NCBI RefSeq assembly: GCF_963676275.1
Contig: NZ_OY781091.1
Span: 722,775 to 786,774, forward strand
Source: an uncultured Cohaesibacter sp.
GTDB taxonomy: Bacteria; Pseudomonadota; Alphaproteobacteria; Rhizobiales; Cohaesibacteraceae
Reading direction: 5' to 3'
DNA: 64,000 nt
Shown here: piece after piece, positions 1 to 8,798 of the stretch
How the letters are laid out: every line of letters starts with the position of its first letter
Position numbering within the stretch: the stretch's first letter is position 1
The notes under the pieces: model-generated
Database searches by the model: none
What the model saw: the letters and a program-made list of their open reading frames with translations, nothing else
What the model was told of the DNA's origin: nothing
Position numbers and translations under genes: made by a program

Positions 1-372
1 CTGCGGCCAGAGCGGCGCTTGCCGCCTCGGTCAACGGGTCAAAGCAAAAGCACCAGTTCGAAGCGATAGATGAAGGTGAGGATGTTGGGTCAGCCATCAG
101 GCATCCTGCTATCTGCGCGATGAAAAGCATGAGCTACAGCTGCCATGGACTCGGCTCCGAGCATGGCGCGTTGTGTTCTGCGCACTGGATATAGCAGGAT
201 GGGGCGGCTTGTCGACTCCTATGGTGAAAAACTATCAGCCGATTGCCGACATGATAGCCATGAACGAGAGGCGCAGCTCGAAATTCCTGAATGATGGACG
301 CCATTGGCGCAACTGCCGAGGCTGTTCTCCAACTGAGAATCGAGCGCTGCAAGAGAGCGGAAAAAGGCCATG
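1..372. other. left-edge region without a confident gene
   Basis: No gene is supported here. One plus-strand frame is open from the window edge to a TAG at 192-194 and could be the last 63 residues of a protein that begins outside the window, but it has no motif I recognise and a high share of Cys, His and Met. The rest shows no convincing reading frame. In many Rhizobiales tsaE lies downstream of divL; I do not see its start here. Confidence 0.3.
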
Positions 373-395
373 AAAAAGGGACCTTCGATGGTCCC
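373..395 (-). terminator. rho-independent terminator downstream of divL
   Basis: Read on the minus strand this is a perfect 6-bp stem (GGGACC / GGTCCC, 6-nt loop) followed by five T. It lies about 80 bases past the divL stop. A second small hairpin (CCCCC AAA GGGGG) lies at about 461-473, just past the stop. Confidence 0.75.
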
Positions 396-473
396 GTTTC
401 ATGCCTTGTGACATTTCATGCCTTGGCGCTTTTGTGCCTGCCGCTGAACCGTTGATCTAGCCCCCAAAGGGGG

Positions 474-3257
474 TCACTCTGCTGCGGCGGTGGTGGATTG
501 GGCGTCTATTTTAGGTTCAATGGGAAAGCTGCAGGTTACGCTCGTACCCTTTCCCTTGTTGCTGGTGATGGTCACCTGACCACCATGCAGCTCGACAAAA
601 CTCTTGACGATTGACAGGCCCAGACCTGCGCCGCCGCGATTGGTTTCCGTCGCCCGGCTCTCGAAGCGGTCAAAGGCCGAATCTCTATAATCCTCCGGCA
701 TGCCACAGCCATGGTCGCCAACCGTGAAGATGATATCGGTCGGTGTGCGCTCGGCAATGATCGAGATTTCCGAATCCGGATCGGAAAAGGAGATGGCGTT
801 GGAAATCAGGTTAAACAGCACCTGCCGAACCCGTTTTGAATCGCCGGTAAATTCACCCATATTCTCGGCAACCGAAATATCGAGATGAATATTCTTCTCC
901 GCCAGCCGGTCCTGCAACCCTTCCGCAGCCGCTCTGATGGAATTGACCGGATCGACTTCGGACAATTCCAGCACGACGATCCCCGCATCGATGGTGGCCA
1001 GATCGAGAATGTCATTGACGATGGCCAGCAGCGACGAGCTGGAGGTCATGATATGGTCGGTATATTCGCGCTGACGTCCATTGAGAGCACCGAAGGATTC
1101 GCTGGTTAGCAGCTCGGTAAAGCCGATGATATTGGTCAGCGGCGAGCGCAGTTCGTAGGATACATGCTGAATGAAGGTATTCTTGAGCTGATCGGCGGCG
1201 AGCAGGGCCTCGTTGCGCTCCTGCAGGCTTCTCTCGACAGTCACATTGCCGGTGACGTCGACAAAGGTCATCATGGTTGCGCCGTCCGGCAGCGGAATGG
1301 AGGCATAGTCGAGGAAACGGCCATCGAGGCATTCCATGCGGCCCATGACACCCTCGCGCTTGTCTTCGAGCCCGACGACACTGCCGATCAGCGTTGCCCA
1401 AACCTTTGCGGAGGCATATTTGCGGCGGCACAGCTCGAGCACGGCGCCCACATGGGGCTGACCCTCAAGCTGGTCTTCCTGAAAATCCCAAAGGCGGCTG
1501 AAGGCCGGGTTGGACATGCGCAAGCGTCCGTCGGAGCCAAACACGGCGACACCGTCATTGAGGTGATCGAGCGTTTCGCTCTGCATGCGGATAAGGGCGT
1601 TATAGCGCTTTTCAAGATCAAGCCGTTCAGTGACATTCTCGAAAATATAGATGACACCGGCATCAGGGTTTGGCGCGGCGATCACGCGCAGGGACTGGCC
1701 ATCTGGCAAATGCCACCAATGCTCATGGGCTTCCACATCGCGATAGGAAGAGAGGAATTTCTTTTTCCACTCATGGAAATTGGCCTGTTCAGGCAAACTG
1801 CGGTTGATGCGCAATTTTTCCAGAATGGCATTCTCGTCCGGATTGGTATCAAGAAAGGCCGGATCCAGCTTGAACTGGCTGCTATAGGCCGCATTGTAGA
1901 ATTGCAATTGCTGGGAGGAGTCGAAAATAGCCACCGGCGTGGTCAACTGGTCCAGCGTATTGGCATAGAACAGATGCATGCGGTCGAGCGCCTTTTCGGC
2001 AGCTTCCAGTTCCGATACGTCGGTTGCAATGCCCACAGAGCCGGGATGCAGATAGATGTCGGTGACATCGAAGATCTTGCGTTTGCCTTCCGCGATGATC
2101 GGCAGGCGCTTGATGGCAAGATCCTGATCATCGCCATTCTGGCCGCGGCGCTCGTGAATCTGCAACACCGCCTCGCGGCCTCTCTGGTCCAGAAGCTCGG
2201 CCTGAGCGTCCAGAACCGCTTCCAGATTTTCGCCATCCACTGCCCTGACATAGGCGTCATTGGCCCATGTCAACTGGCCATCGTCATCACGAGACCATAC
2301 CGGCATGGGCATGCTGTTGAGCAGCGCGCTGAGGCGACCCAGCTCCTTGCGTTGGCGGGCGGCCTCATGCTCCATGCGCACGCGATCATGCTCGTCGCCT
2401 TCCAGAATGCGCAACTGCACCAGAGCGCGACCTCCGGAGGTGCGGCCGCGGAATTCGACCAGATTGCCATTCAGTGTCTGGGCCGACTGCACAAAGCGCT
2501 GACCGGTCGCACGCAGCTTGGCAATGGCGGCTTCGATATCCTGCACGCTGTCGATTTGCAGCCAGTTGCCAAAGGCAAGGATGGCGCTGCCTGCGGGCAG
2601 AAGGTGATCATTGCTGGCAAGCGTGCCGGTGACGATCGGCTTTTCCTGATTGCCATTCCAGATGATCATCAGCTGATCCGTTGCATCCAGCAGGCTTTCG
2701 GATCGATCCAGCTTGGTTTGCAGGGTTTGAATGGCTTCCATTGCCGCCAACAGACGCTCGCGGCTGCGCTTGCGCTCGCGGATCACGGCCCAGCCGGCGA
2801 TGAAGACGAAAATGACCAGCGCACCAATGAGCGCCAGCCCCAGCATTTCCCATTGCAACGGATTGCCACCGAAGGATGCCGTGAGCGATGATGTCGGTCT
2901 TTCAATCAGCGCAGGAATGGAAGGCAGAAGCTCGCCCGCCACCAGGCTCTGTTCCGCTTCATTCGCTTCGCTTGCAATGGATCCGGCAGCCTGGGCAAGG
3001 GCTGTTTCAGGCAATACTGCGACAGCAAGGGACAGCGAGACAAGGAGACCCGAAAAGGAGATGCCAAAGCGGGCGGAGCTTTGCAAAAAGGCTCTGGACC
3101 ATATGGCTCTGGGCTGGCAGACGCTGGGCGATGAAGAGCAGAACAAAGAGGATAAGAAAGATGATAGTCTCTCCTGGCTCTCTGAAATGAAGCTGGCCTT
3201 GGATCTATCCAGGCGCTGGGATCTTGTTATATCTCCGAACAGGCCGTTTCTCGGCAT
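474..3257 (-). CDS. divL: DivL-type PAS pseudo-histidine kinase (phosphoacceptor His replaced by Tyr)
   Basis: This is a membrane-bound PAS sensor of the cell-cycle protein DivL, which in Caulobacter binds DivK and controls the CckA kinase and so CtrA. About 927 residues: two hydrophobic segments (about 65-89 and 137-160), several PAS-like domains, then a HisKA-like helix and an HATPase domain. The H-box reads VSYELRSPL: the usual phosphorylated His is Tyr, a TAC codon on the complement of 1155-1157. The ATPase keeps an N-box (NLISNA), G1 (GDHGCGMP) and G2 (GGAGLGLS). I chose ATG 3257 because AAAGGA lies 8 bases upstream; the frame stays open to a TTG at 3320, so a longer form is possible. 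The next gene upstream is ahcY, the usual rhizobial neighbour. Confidence 0.85.
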   Translation of the reverse strand: MPRNGLFGDITRSQRLDRSKASFISESQERLSSFLSSLFCSSSPSVCQPRAIWSRAFLQSSARFGISFSGLLVSLSLAVAVLPETALAQAAGSIASEANEAEQSLVAGELLPSIPALIERPTSSLTASFGGNPLQWEMLGLALIGALVIFVFIAGWAVIRERKRSRERLLAAMEAIQTLQTKLDRSESLLDATDQLMIIWNGNQEKPIVTGTLASNDHLLPAGSAILAFGNWLQIDSVQDIEAAIAKLRATGQRFVQSAQTLNGNLVEFRGRTSGGRALVQLRILEGDEHDRVRMEHEAARQRKELGRLSALLNSMPMPVWSRDDDGQLTWANDAYVRAVDGENLEAVLDAQAELLDQRGREAVLQIHERRGQNGDDQDLAIKRLPIIAEGKRKIFDVTDIYLHPGSVGIATDVSELEAAEKALDRMHLFYANTLDQLTTPVAIFDSSQQLQFYNAAYSSQFKLDPAFLDTNPDENAILEKLRINRSLPEQANFHEWKKKFLSSYRDVEAHEHWWHLPDGQSLRVIAAPNPDAGVIYIFENVTERLDLEKRYNALIRMQSETLDHLNDGVAVFGSDGRLRMSNPAFSRLWDFQEDQLEGQPHVGAVLELCRRKYASAKVWATLIGSVVGLEDKREGVMGRMECLDGRFLDYASIPLPDGATMMTFVDVTGNVTVERSLQERNEALLAADQLKNTFIQHVSYELRSPLTNIIGFTELLTSESFGALNGRQREYTDHIMTSSSSLLAIVNDILDLATIDAGIVVLELSEVDPVNSIRAAAEGLQDRLAEKNIHLDISVAENMGEFTGDSKRVRQVLFNLISNAISFSDPDSEISIIAERTPTDIIFTVGDHGCGMPEDYRDSAFDRFESRATETNRGGAGLGLSIVKSFVELHGGQVTITSNKGKGTSVTCSFPIEPKIDAQSTTAAAE

Positions 3258-3482
3258 CTTGCTCGTCCTTTCGCCGCTTCGAAAAACCGCGGGGCGGTCG
3301 TTCATTTTCTTGCCGCCCAAGCCCTCCTTTTTGAAGGTGCCCTTGCGGGATTGGCCTCAAGCCAATCTGTCTGCCCAATTGGTCACATCCGATGCCCAAC
3401 ACATCATGACCGGTTTTCTTTCTTCAGCCTAACGCGGCAAGCCCGGATATTCTCGTCATCTGCGGACAGAATTTCCTGCAAA

Positions 3483-3652
3483 GACTCAGACTCCTCCAGC
3501 GCCCCCTGAATGATGCAAACAGAGGAGGAGCCTCGGGCACAACGCGTTTGATACTGATTAAACTACACCACTAAGACAATTGGACCGGGGCCTCCTCCGA
3601 TCCAAATCGAATCACTTAACATTAACCTTTCCGTGACTCGGGCAGAAGAGTC
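3483..3652. promoter_or_regulatory. cluster of five GANTC (CcrM) sites upstream of divL
   Basis: GACTC at 3483-3487 and 3489-3493, GAATC at 3609-3613, GACTC at 3635-3639 and GAGTC at 3648-3652. GANTC is methylated by CcrM in Alphaproteobacteria, and GcrA acts at promoters carrying it; gcrA is in this window. About 0.7 sites would be expected by chance in 170 bp. That these sites regulate divL is inferred. The rest of the 3258-3783 gap holds the ahcY terminator and no gene. Confidence 0.45.
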
Positions 3653-3670
3653 CGCGTGCAAAATTGGCCA

Positions 3671-3706
3671 AAAAAAAGCGCCCTTTTCACATTGAGAAAA
3701 GGGCGC
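3671..3706 (-). terminator. rho-independent terminator of ahcY
   Basis: On the minus strand an 11-bp GC-rich stem (GCGCCCTTTTC pairing with GAAAAGGGCGC, 7-nt loop) is followed by seven T. It lies 78 bases past the ahcY stop. On the plus strand the stem is followed by CTTTTGTT, so it may work weakly in both directions. Confidence 0.9.
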
Positions 3707-3760
3707 CTTTTGTTCTGTTCACCACAGGGCAGCGTTAACCCGTTGGTTTTTCGCCATTCC

Positions 3761-3775
3761 TTAACAATTCCTTAA
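3761..3775. promoter_or_regulatory. CtrA-like motif TTAA-N7-TTAA
   Basis: TTAA at 3761-3764 and 3772-3775 are separated by 7 bases, the spacing of the alphaproteobacterial CtrA consensus. It sits 8 bases past the ahcY stop and about 500 bases upstream of the divL start. AT-rich tetranucleotides can match by chance, so a regulatory role is only a suggestion. Confidence 0.25.
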
Positions 3776-3783
3776 GGAAATGA

Positions 3784-5175
3784 TCAATAGCGGTAGTGAT
3801 CCGGTTTGAACGGTCCTTCCACAGGTACGCCGATATAGTCTGCCTGCTCCTTGTTGAGCTTGGTCAGTTTGACGCCAAGTTTTTCCAGATGCAGCATGGC
3901 GACCTTCTCATCGAGCGCCTTGGGCAGAACGTAAACATCCTTGCCATACTGATCATGACGCTGGAACAGCTCAATCTGGGCAAGGGTCTGGTTGGTGAAG
4001 CTGGCGCTCATCACGAAGGATGGATGGCCGGTGGCGCAACCCAGATTGACCAGACGGCCTTCGGCCAGCACGATGATGCGCTTGCCATCGGGGAATTCCA
4101 CTTCGTCAACCTGCGGCTTCACATTGTGCCATTTGTAATTGCGCAGAGCACCGATCTGGATCTCTGAATCGAAGTGACCGATGTTGCAGACAATGGCGCG
4201 ATCCTTCATGGCGCGCATGTGATCATGGGTGATCACATCCTTGTTGCCGGTGGTGGTTACGAAGATGTCGCCCTTTGGCGCGGCCTCTTCCATGGTGACC
4301 ACTTCATAGCCCTGCATGGATGCCTGAAGCGCACAGATCGGGTCGATCTCGGTGACCACAACGCGAGCGCCCTGAGAGCGCAGGGATTCCGCCGAGCCCT
4401 TGCCAACATCGCCGAAACCGGCAACCACGGCAACCTTGCCCGAAATCATCACGTCAGTTGCACGCTTGATGCCATCGACGAGGGATTCGCGGCAGCCATA
4501 GAGATTGTCGAATTTGGACTTGGTGACCGAGTCATTGACGTTGATCGCCGGGAAGGGCAGATCGCCAGCCTTTGCCAGATGGTAAAGACGGTGAACACCG
4601 GTGGTGGTTTCTTCCGAAACGCCAAGAATGCCATCGCGGATCTTGGTGAACCAGCCCGGCGTCGCCTTGGCGCGCTTCAGGATCTGGGCCTTGACCACTT
4701 CCTCTTCCTCGTTGGAAGGATTGGGGATGATTTCTTCACCGGCATCAACCTTGGCACCCAGCAGAACATACATGGTGGCATCGCCGCCATCATCGAGGAT
4801 CAGGTTCGGGCCCTTGCCGTCCGGCCAGTCGAAAATGCGGTCGACATAATCCCAATATTCTTCAAGGCTCTCACCCTTGACGGCATAGACAGGAACGCCC
4901 GACGCCGCGATCGCTGCGGCAGCGTGATCCTGAGTGGAGAAGATGTTGCAGGTTGCCCAGCGCACTTCGGCACCCAGCGCTGTCAGCGTTTCGATCAGCA
5001 CGGCGGTCTGAATGGTCATATGCAGCGAACCGGTAATGCGGGCACCTTTGAGCGGCTGGGAGGGGCCATATTCGGTGCGGGTCTGCATCAGGCCGGGCAT
5101 CTCGGTTTCGGCAATTGCGATTTCCTTGCGTCCCCATTCAGCAAGGGACAGATCTTTGACAACATAATCAGCCAT
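3784..5175 (-). CDS. ahcY: adenosylhomocysteinase (S-adenosylhomocysteine hydrolase)
   Basis: It hydrolyses S-adenosylhomocysteine reversibly to adenosine and homocysteine in the cytosol, relieving product inhibition of methyltransferases and feeding methionine synthesis. 463 residues, the full length of the family. Family signs are the substrate segment ([24 protein letters not shown]), the NAD-binding Rossmann motif [13 protein letters not shown] near the middle, and the C-terminal end PDHYRY typical of the tetrameric enzyme. The ATG at 5175 gives the standard N-terminus MADYVVKDL. It has its own terminator and a 20-bp palindrome 141 bases upstream. Long antisense frames over this gene are shadows. 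Confidence 0.98.
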   Translation of the reverse strand: MADYVVKDLSLAEWGRKEIAIAETEMPGLMQTRTEYGPSQPLKGARITGSLHMTIQTAVLIETLTALGAEVRWATCNIFSTQDHAAAAIAASGVPVYAVKGESLEEYWDYVDRIFDWPDGKGPNLILDDGGDATMYVLLGAKVDAGEEIIPNPSNEEEEVVKAQILKRAKATPGWFTKIRDGILGVSEETTTGVHRLYHLAKAGDLPFPAINVNDSVTKSKFDNLYGCRESLVDGIKRATDVMISGKVAVVAGFGDVGKGSAESLRSQGARVVVTEIDPICALQASMQGYEVVTMEEAAPKGDIFVTTTGNKDVITHDHMRAMKDRAIVCNIGHFDSEIQIGALRNYKWHNVKPQVDEVEFPDGKRIIVLAEGRLVNLGCATGHPSFVMSASFTNQTLAQIELFQRHDQYGKDVYVLPKALDEKVAMLHLEKLGVKLTKLNKEQADYIGVPVEGPFKPDHYRY

Positions 5176-5559
5176 TATGGATCCTCAAATTTTGGAGCCG
5201 ATCTCGTTGTGGCCAGCTCCATTGTTTGCGTCTCAACGGGTGCGGGGGACTTGAAGCAACGAGCCCGCAGATTTTGCAACAGCTATAACCCGCAATGCTT
5301 GCCAAAGCAATAATGATATAAAGAATTCTTTATATGCCTTACATTGTGTAAATTACTTAGAATGCCGGTAAGCACGGATCTGGCTTCAAACCGGGGCGTT
5401 TGGGGAAGGCTTTCTATTGGCCCTCTTTGCTGCTCCAACAGCAAAAAAGCCCGCTATGTCATATTCAAACCCTTTTGTGCAGCGATGCTTACCCGTTATA
5501 CAAGAGAAGCTGGCATGTAAGAGATACAGGCATACAGGACACTCATCAGGAGACGGCAA
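5176..5559. other. divergent intergenic region ahcY / SDR
   Basis: This 384-base gap lies between the divergent ahcY and SDR genes and must hold both promoters. Apart from the 20-bp palindrome at 5316-5335 I see no RNA gene and no supported reading frame. I looked for an SAH riboswitch-like fold upstream of ahcY and did not find one by eye. Confidence 0.5.
5316..5335. promoter_or_regulatory. 20-bp perfect palindrome, candidate ArsR/SahR-type operator of ahcY
   Basis: The sequence ATATAAAGAATTCTTTATAT is a perfect 20-bp palindrome 141 bases upstream of ahcY. ArsR-family SahR regulators are known to control ahcY and methionine genes in Proteobacteria through AT-rich palindromes. Assignment to such a regulator is inferred; no regulator gene is nearby. 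Confidence 0.5.
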
Positions 5560-6255
5560 ATGAAGCATTGCATCATAACGGGGGCGAATCGCGGCGTCGG
5601 GCTTGCGCTTGTGGATCAATATCTCCGGCAAGGAGACTGGCATGTGCATGCCTGCTGTCGTCAACCGGAAAAGGCGGATAGCCTTCGGCAGCGGGTGACA
5701 GAGCATTTGGGCCGCATCACATTGCATGCCCTTGAGGTCACCGATCAGACCTCTGTCGACAAGTTGGCAGCCGCTCTCAAGGAGCAGCCGATTGATCTGC
5801 TGATCAACAATGCCGGCATCAAGGGCTCTAAGCATCAGTCCCGCAGCGATATGGATTATGATGGGTGGATGCAAACCTTCGCGGTCAATGCCATGGCCCC
5901 CCTGCGAGTAAGCGAAGCGCTGCTGCCTAATCTGAAGGCTGTAAAGGGCGCAAAGATCGCAACCGTCTCAAGCCAGATGGGGGCTATTTGCCACAAGGGA
6001 ACCGGCCAATATGCCTATCGCTCTTCCAAGGCTGCGGTCAACAAGGTGATGTCCATTCTGGCGCAGGAGCTGGAAGCTGACGGGCTTGTCTGCCTGCTTC
6101 TGCATCCGGGCTGGGTGAAAACCGACATGGGGGGCTCCCATGCGGAAATCACCCCTGAGGAAAGCGCAAAAGGCATCATGCAAACCATTGAGGCGGCAAC
6201 CGTCAGCGACAATGGCAGTTTCTTCAAATGGAATGGCGAGCCGCACGGCTGGTAG
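5560..6255 (+). CDS. SDR family NAD(P)-dependent oxidoreductase
   Basis: Short-chain dehydrogenase of unknown substrate, 231 residues. The Rossmann motif TGANRGVG is at residues 7-14, the NNAG motif at about 86-89 (LINNAGIKG), and the catalytic Tyr153-xxx-Lys157 in YAYRSSKAAVN, followed by a typical substrate-loop start (HPGWVKTDMGG). The layout resembles the C-factor/carbonyl-reductase-like SDRs. The start has a good ribosome site (AGGAGA, 6 bases). The YdcF-type gene follows 9 bases downstream, so the two are probably co-transcribed, although no functional link is obvious. Confidence 0.85.
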   Translation: MKHCIITGANRGVGLALVDQYLRQGDWHVHACCRQPEKADSLRQRVTEHLGRITLHALEVTDQTSVDKLAAALKEQPIDLLINNAGIKGSKHQSRSDMDYDGWMQTFAVNAMAPLRVSEALLPNLKAVKGAKIATVSSQMGAICHKGTGQYAYRSSKAAVNKVMSILAQELEADGLVCLLLHPGWVKTDMGGSHAEITPEESAKGIMQTIEAATVSDNGSFFKWNGEPHGW

Positions 6256-6264
6256 GATAGCTCC

Positions 6265-7062
6265 ATGGTGAATACTGCATTTTTCGTCCTCTCAAAGATT
6301 GTCGGCCTGATGCTGCTGGTGGAAAGCTGGCTGCTGCTGGGGTTGCTGGCCGGGCTTGTCTCGCTCTTTCTGGGAGCGATCGGGCCTGCCAAGGGGTGCC
6401 TGTTGGCCACTCTGGTCATTCTTCTGCTGGTGCTTTCGCCGCTGACCGACATATTGCTGGCCAGACTGGAGGTTGCCTATCCGGTCAATCCCGATCTGGA
6501 GCAGGGCGCCCCCATTGATGGCATCATCATTCTCGGCGGTAGCATCATCACGGCCCATTCGGACCATTGGCAGCAAGCCGAACTCAACCATTCCGGCGAG
6601 CGGATCACAGAGGCGATGCGCCTTGCCAGAAAGATACCGGATTGCCCGATCCTCATTTCCGGTGGCAATGCCTCGCCGCTTGATGTGATTCTGGGCAACA
6701 GTGGCGTCAGCGAAGCGGAAATGACCCGCGATCTGCTGATCGATATGGGCGTGGATGCCAGCCGCATCCTGATCGAAACCAAATCCCGCAACACCGTCGA
6801 AAATGCAGTTTTCTCCGCGCAGCTGGTGGGCGAAGAGAAAAGCAAACGCTGGCTGATGATCACCAGCGCCTTTCATATGGAACGCGCCCTGCGCAGCTTT
6901 GCAAGGGCAGGCTGGACAGATATCCTGCCCTTTCCCGTGGATCACCGCACCAATCTGGCCAACACTGCTTTCAGTTGGTATCCCGGCGGCAAGATCGAGC
7001 GGGCGGACCTGTTGGTCAAGGAAATGGTCGGGCTCGTCATTTACGGCATAACGGGGCGCTAG
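6265..7062 (+). CDS. YdcF/SanA family protein (DUF218 domain)
   Basis: 265 residues with two hydrophobic segments in the first 70 residues, then a DUF218 domain. Visible family motifs are DGIIILGG, ILISGG, the acidic DLLIDMGV helix and SRNTVENA, followed by LMITSAFHMERAL. Members such as ElyC and SanA are inner-membrane proteins tied to envelope integrity and to undecaprenyl-linked polymer synthesis; the biochemical activity is not settled. Its place just upstream of a polysaccharide cluster fits such a role, which is inference. AGGA lies 7 bases before the ATG. Confidence 0.8.
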   Translation: MVNTAFFVLSKIVGLMLLVESWLLLGLLAGLVSLFLGAIGPAKGCLLATLVILLLVLSPLTDILLARLEVAYPVNPDLEQGAPIDGIIILGGSIITAHSDHWQQAELNHSGERITEAMRLARKIPDCPILISGGNASPLDVILGNSGVSEAEMTRDLLIDMGVDASRILIETKSRNTVENAVFSAQLVGEEKSKRWLMITSAFHMERALRSFARAGWTDILPFPVDHRTNLANTAFSWYPGGKIERADLLVKEMVGLVIYGITGR

Positions 7063-7376
7063 GCCTGTCAAATCTCCTCTCAGTCTTTGGTCTGGACAGG
7101 CTGAAGTCGCTGCCCGTGCCGGCGCGCAGACATGCGGCCACAGAGCGTAAAGAGACTGTTAAACCTAAAATCGCAAATATCCCGTTAGCGATGCGTTAAT
7201 CATGTGTCGTAACCGAATATTCTCGAAGATCATCTAGTCTGTATTGCCTAGAACAGGGTTGGGGGCACGGTATTCTCTGTAGCAATGTCTACCGGTGGGG
7301 TGATCATCTTCCGCGCGCTCGAACATATCCGGAAGGTTCCGCAAAAAGGCGCCAGGAAGTTCAGGGTAAATAGTCA
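7063..7376 (+). other. intergenic region upstream of the polysaccharide cluster
   Basis: 314 bases. An imperfect inverted repeat starts at the YdcF stop (GCCTGTC at about 7065 pairing with GACAGGC at about 7097, long loop), which may be a weak terminator. The AT-rich stretch around 7140-7250 probably holds the promoter for the downstream cluster, but I cannot name -35/-10 boxes with confidence. No gene seen. Confidence 0.4.
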
Positions 7377-8789
7377 ATGACAGAAACGACAGAGGTGGCT
7401 CCTTCACGGGTCATGGACAAGATCAGGCAGTTGGTCGTCAACCGGGATGCTCAGGGCATCTTCGGAACGATGTTGCTCAAGGCTGCCAGTGCTGTCATCT
7501 CCTTCTCGCTTTTCTCGCTGGCCGCCCATGCCGCCGGAGCCGTTGAATTCGGCCGTTTCTCGATTCTCTTTTCCGCCTTGTCGATCCTGTCTATCGTGGC
7601 CGCCTCGGGGCAGGAAATGCAGGTGGTGCGCTCATGGAGCGAATATCTGGCCGATGGCAGACCTGCCTTGGCGCTGGGAGCGGTGCGCTTTGGCTGGATG
7701 GTCAGCATCGCAGGGGTGCTCCTCGTCTGTCTGGGTTTCTGGATTGTCTTCTCCATGGATACCGCCTTCTTCACCGAAATGGTGGGCGGCGGCAACTGGA
7801 TTGCCTTCGCATCCATGGCCTTTTTGGCGGGCAATTGCCTTGCCCTTTACAGCTCGCATGTGACCCGGGCGGTCGTCAGCATCCGCATGGCTGACGGACA
7901 TTATGAATTCACATGGCGGGCACTGGCGGTGATGTTTCTCGCCATCAGCCTGTTTGTCGGGCATGCCGTCACCACCACGGAAATTCTCACAGTCTTCGCT
8001 GTCGGACTGGCCTTTGTGGTCGCAACGCAAATTTATGTGGTGGCGCAAAAGGTCAAGAAACAGATCGGCAGCGTCACCGCGCAATATGATCCGCGCCAAT
8101 GGACGCCGCGCTCGGTGCGGCTCTGGCTGGCCTCCATCATGGAAGCCTCCAATCAGCATCTGGAAGTCTTCCTCATTGGCATGTTGCTGGATCCGGTGTC
8201 CGCCGGTGCCTATTTCGTGGCGGCAAGACTGGCCAATGCCTTCGGGCTGGCAACCAGTGGGCTGAACACATTCGGCACCCGTCGTGTGCCCGGGCTCTAT
8301 TTCGCGCGCAAGACCTCCGAGCTCAAGCATGCGCTCAATATCATGGCGGGCATGAGCCTGATCATCGTCGTGGTCGGACTGGCCGCCGTTGTTATCGGTG
8401 GCGACTACATGCTGATGATTTTCGGGCGCGCCTATGCCGATTATTACTGGATCTTCCTGCTGCTGGCCATCGGCACCGGCCTGACGGCGGCCAATGGGGC
8501 CGCGCCCGCCTTTCTCATGCTGACCGGGCATGAGGGCCGCTATGTCACCATTGTTACGACCTCGCTGATCCTGCGCGTGGTCGGTTTCTTCATTGTTATT
8601 CCCCATTTTGGTATTCTGGGCGCGGCGGTCGTTTCCGGATCTGTCATGGTTGGCATGGCGCTCCTGACCAATTATTTCTGCCGCAGCCTGACCGGCATGG
8701 ATCCCTCGATCCTGCGGTTTGTGGCTGAGAGCCCTGATGAAGCTCCCAACAGGACTGTGGGCATGGCCCCGCTGCCTGAAAGTCAATGA
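7377..8789 (+). CDS. polysaccharide flippase (Wzx/MATE-like membrane protein)
   Basis: 470 residues made almost wholly of hydrophobic segments (about 12), starting with the typical ...MLLKAASAVISFSLFSLAAHAAGAVEFGRFS pattern of polysaccharide biosynthesis (Wzx-type) exporters. Such proteins flip lipid-linked oligosaccharide units across the inner membrane. The substrate cannot be read from sequence. It opens a cluster of glycosyltransferases in the same orientation; the next gene starts 10 bases on. Start: ATG preceded by AGGG at about 10 bases. Confidence 0.75.
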   Translation: MTETTEVAPSRVMDKIRQLVVNRDAQGIFGTMLLKAASAVISFSLFSLAAHAAGAVEFGRFSILFSALSILSIVAASGQEMQVVRSWSEYLADGRPALALGAVRFGWMVSIAGVLLVCLGFWIVFSMDTAFFTEMVGGGNWIAFASMAFLAGNCLALYSSHVTRAVVSIRMADGHYEFTWRALAVMFLAISLFVGHAVTTTEILTVFAVGLAFVVATQIYVVAQKVKKQIGSVTAQYDPRQWTPRSVRLWLASIMEASNQHLEVFLIGMLLDPVSAGAYFVAARLANAFGLATSGLNTFGTRRVPGLYFARKTSELKHALNIMAGMSLIIVVVGLAAVVIGGDYMLMIFGRAYADYYWIFLLLAIGTGLTAANGAAPAFLMLTGHEGRYVTIVTTSLILRVVGFFIVIPHFGILGAAVVSGSVMVGMALLTNYFCRSLTGMDPSILRFVAESPDEAPNRTVGMAPLPESQ

Positions 8790-8798
8790 GGTGATGTC

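Noticed and set aside
3..194. frame open from the left window edge
   Set aside because: Might be the end of a gene, but 63 residues without a motif do not support a call.
1164..2891. 575-residue plus-strand open frame opposite divL
   Set aside because: It is an antisense shadow of divL; its composition (His/Gln/Gly-rich) has no family likeness and divL has clear motifs.
4174..5313. 379-residue plus-strand frame opposite ahcY
   Set aside because: Shadow of ahcY and its leader; ahcY is unmistakable.
5176..5315. SAH riboswitch upstream of ahcY
   Set aside because: No conserved SAH-riboswitch-like stem and pseudoknot pattern could be found by eye.
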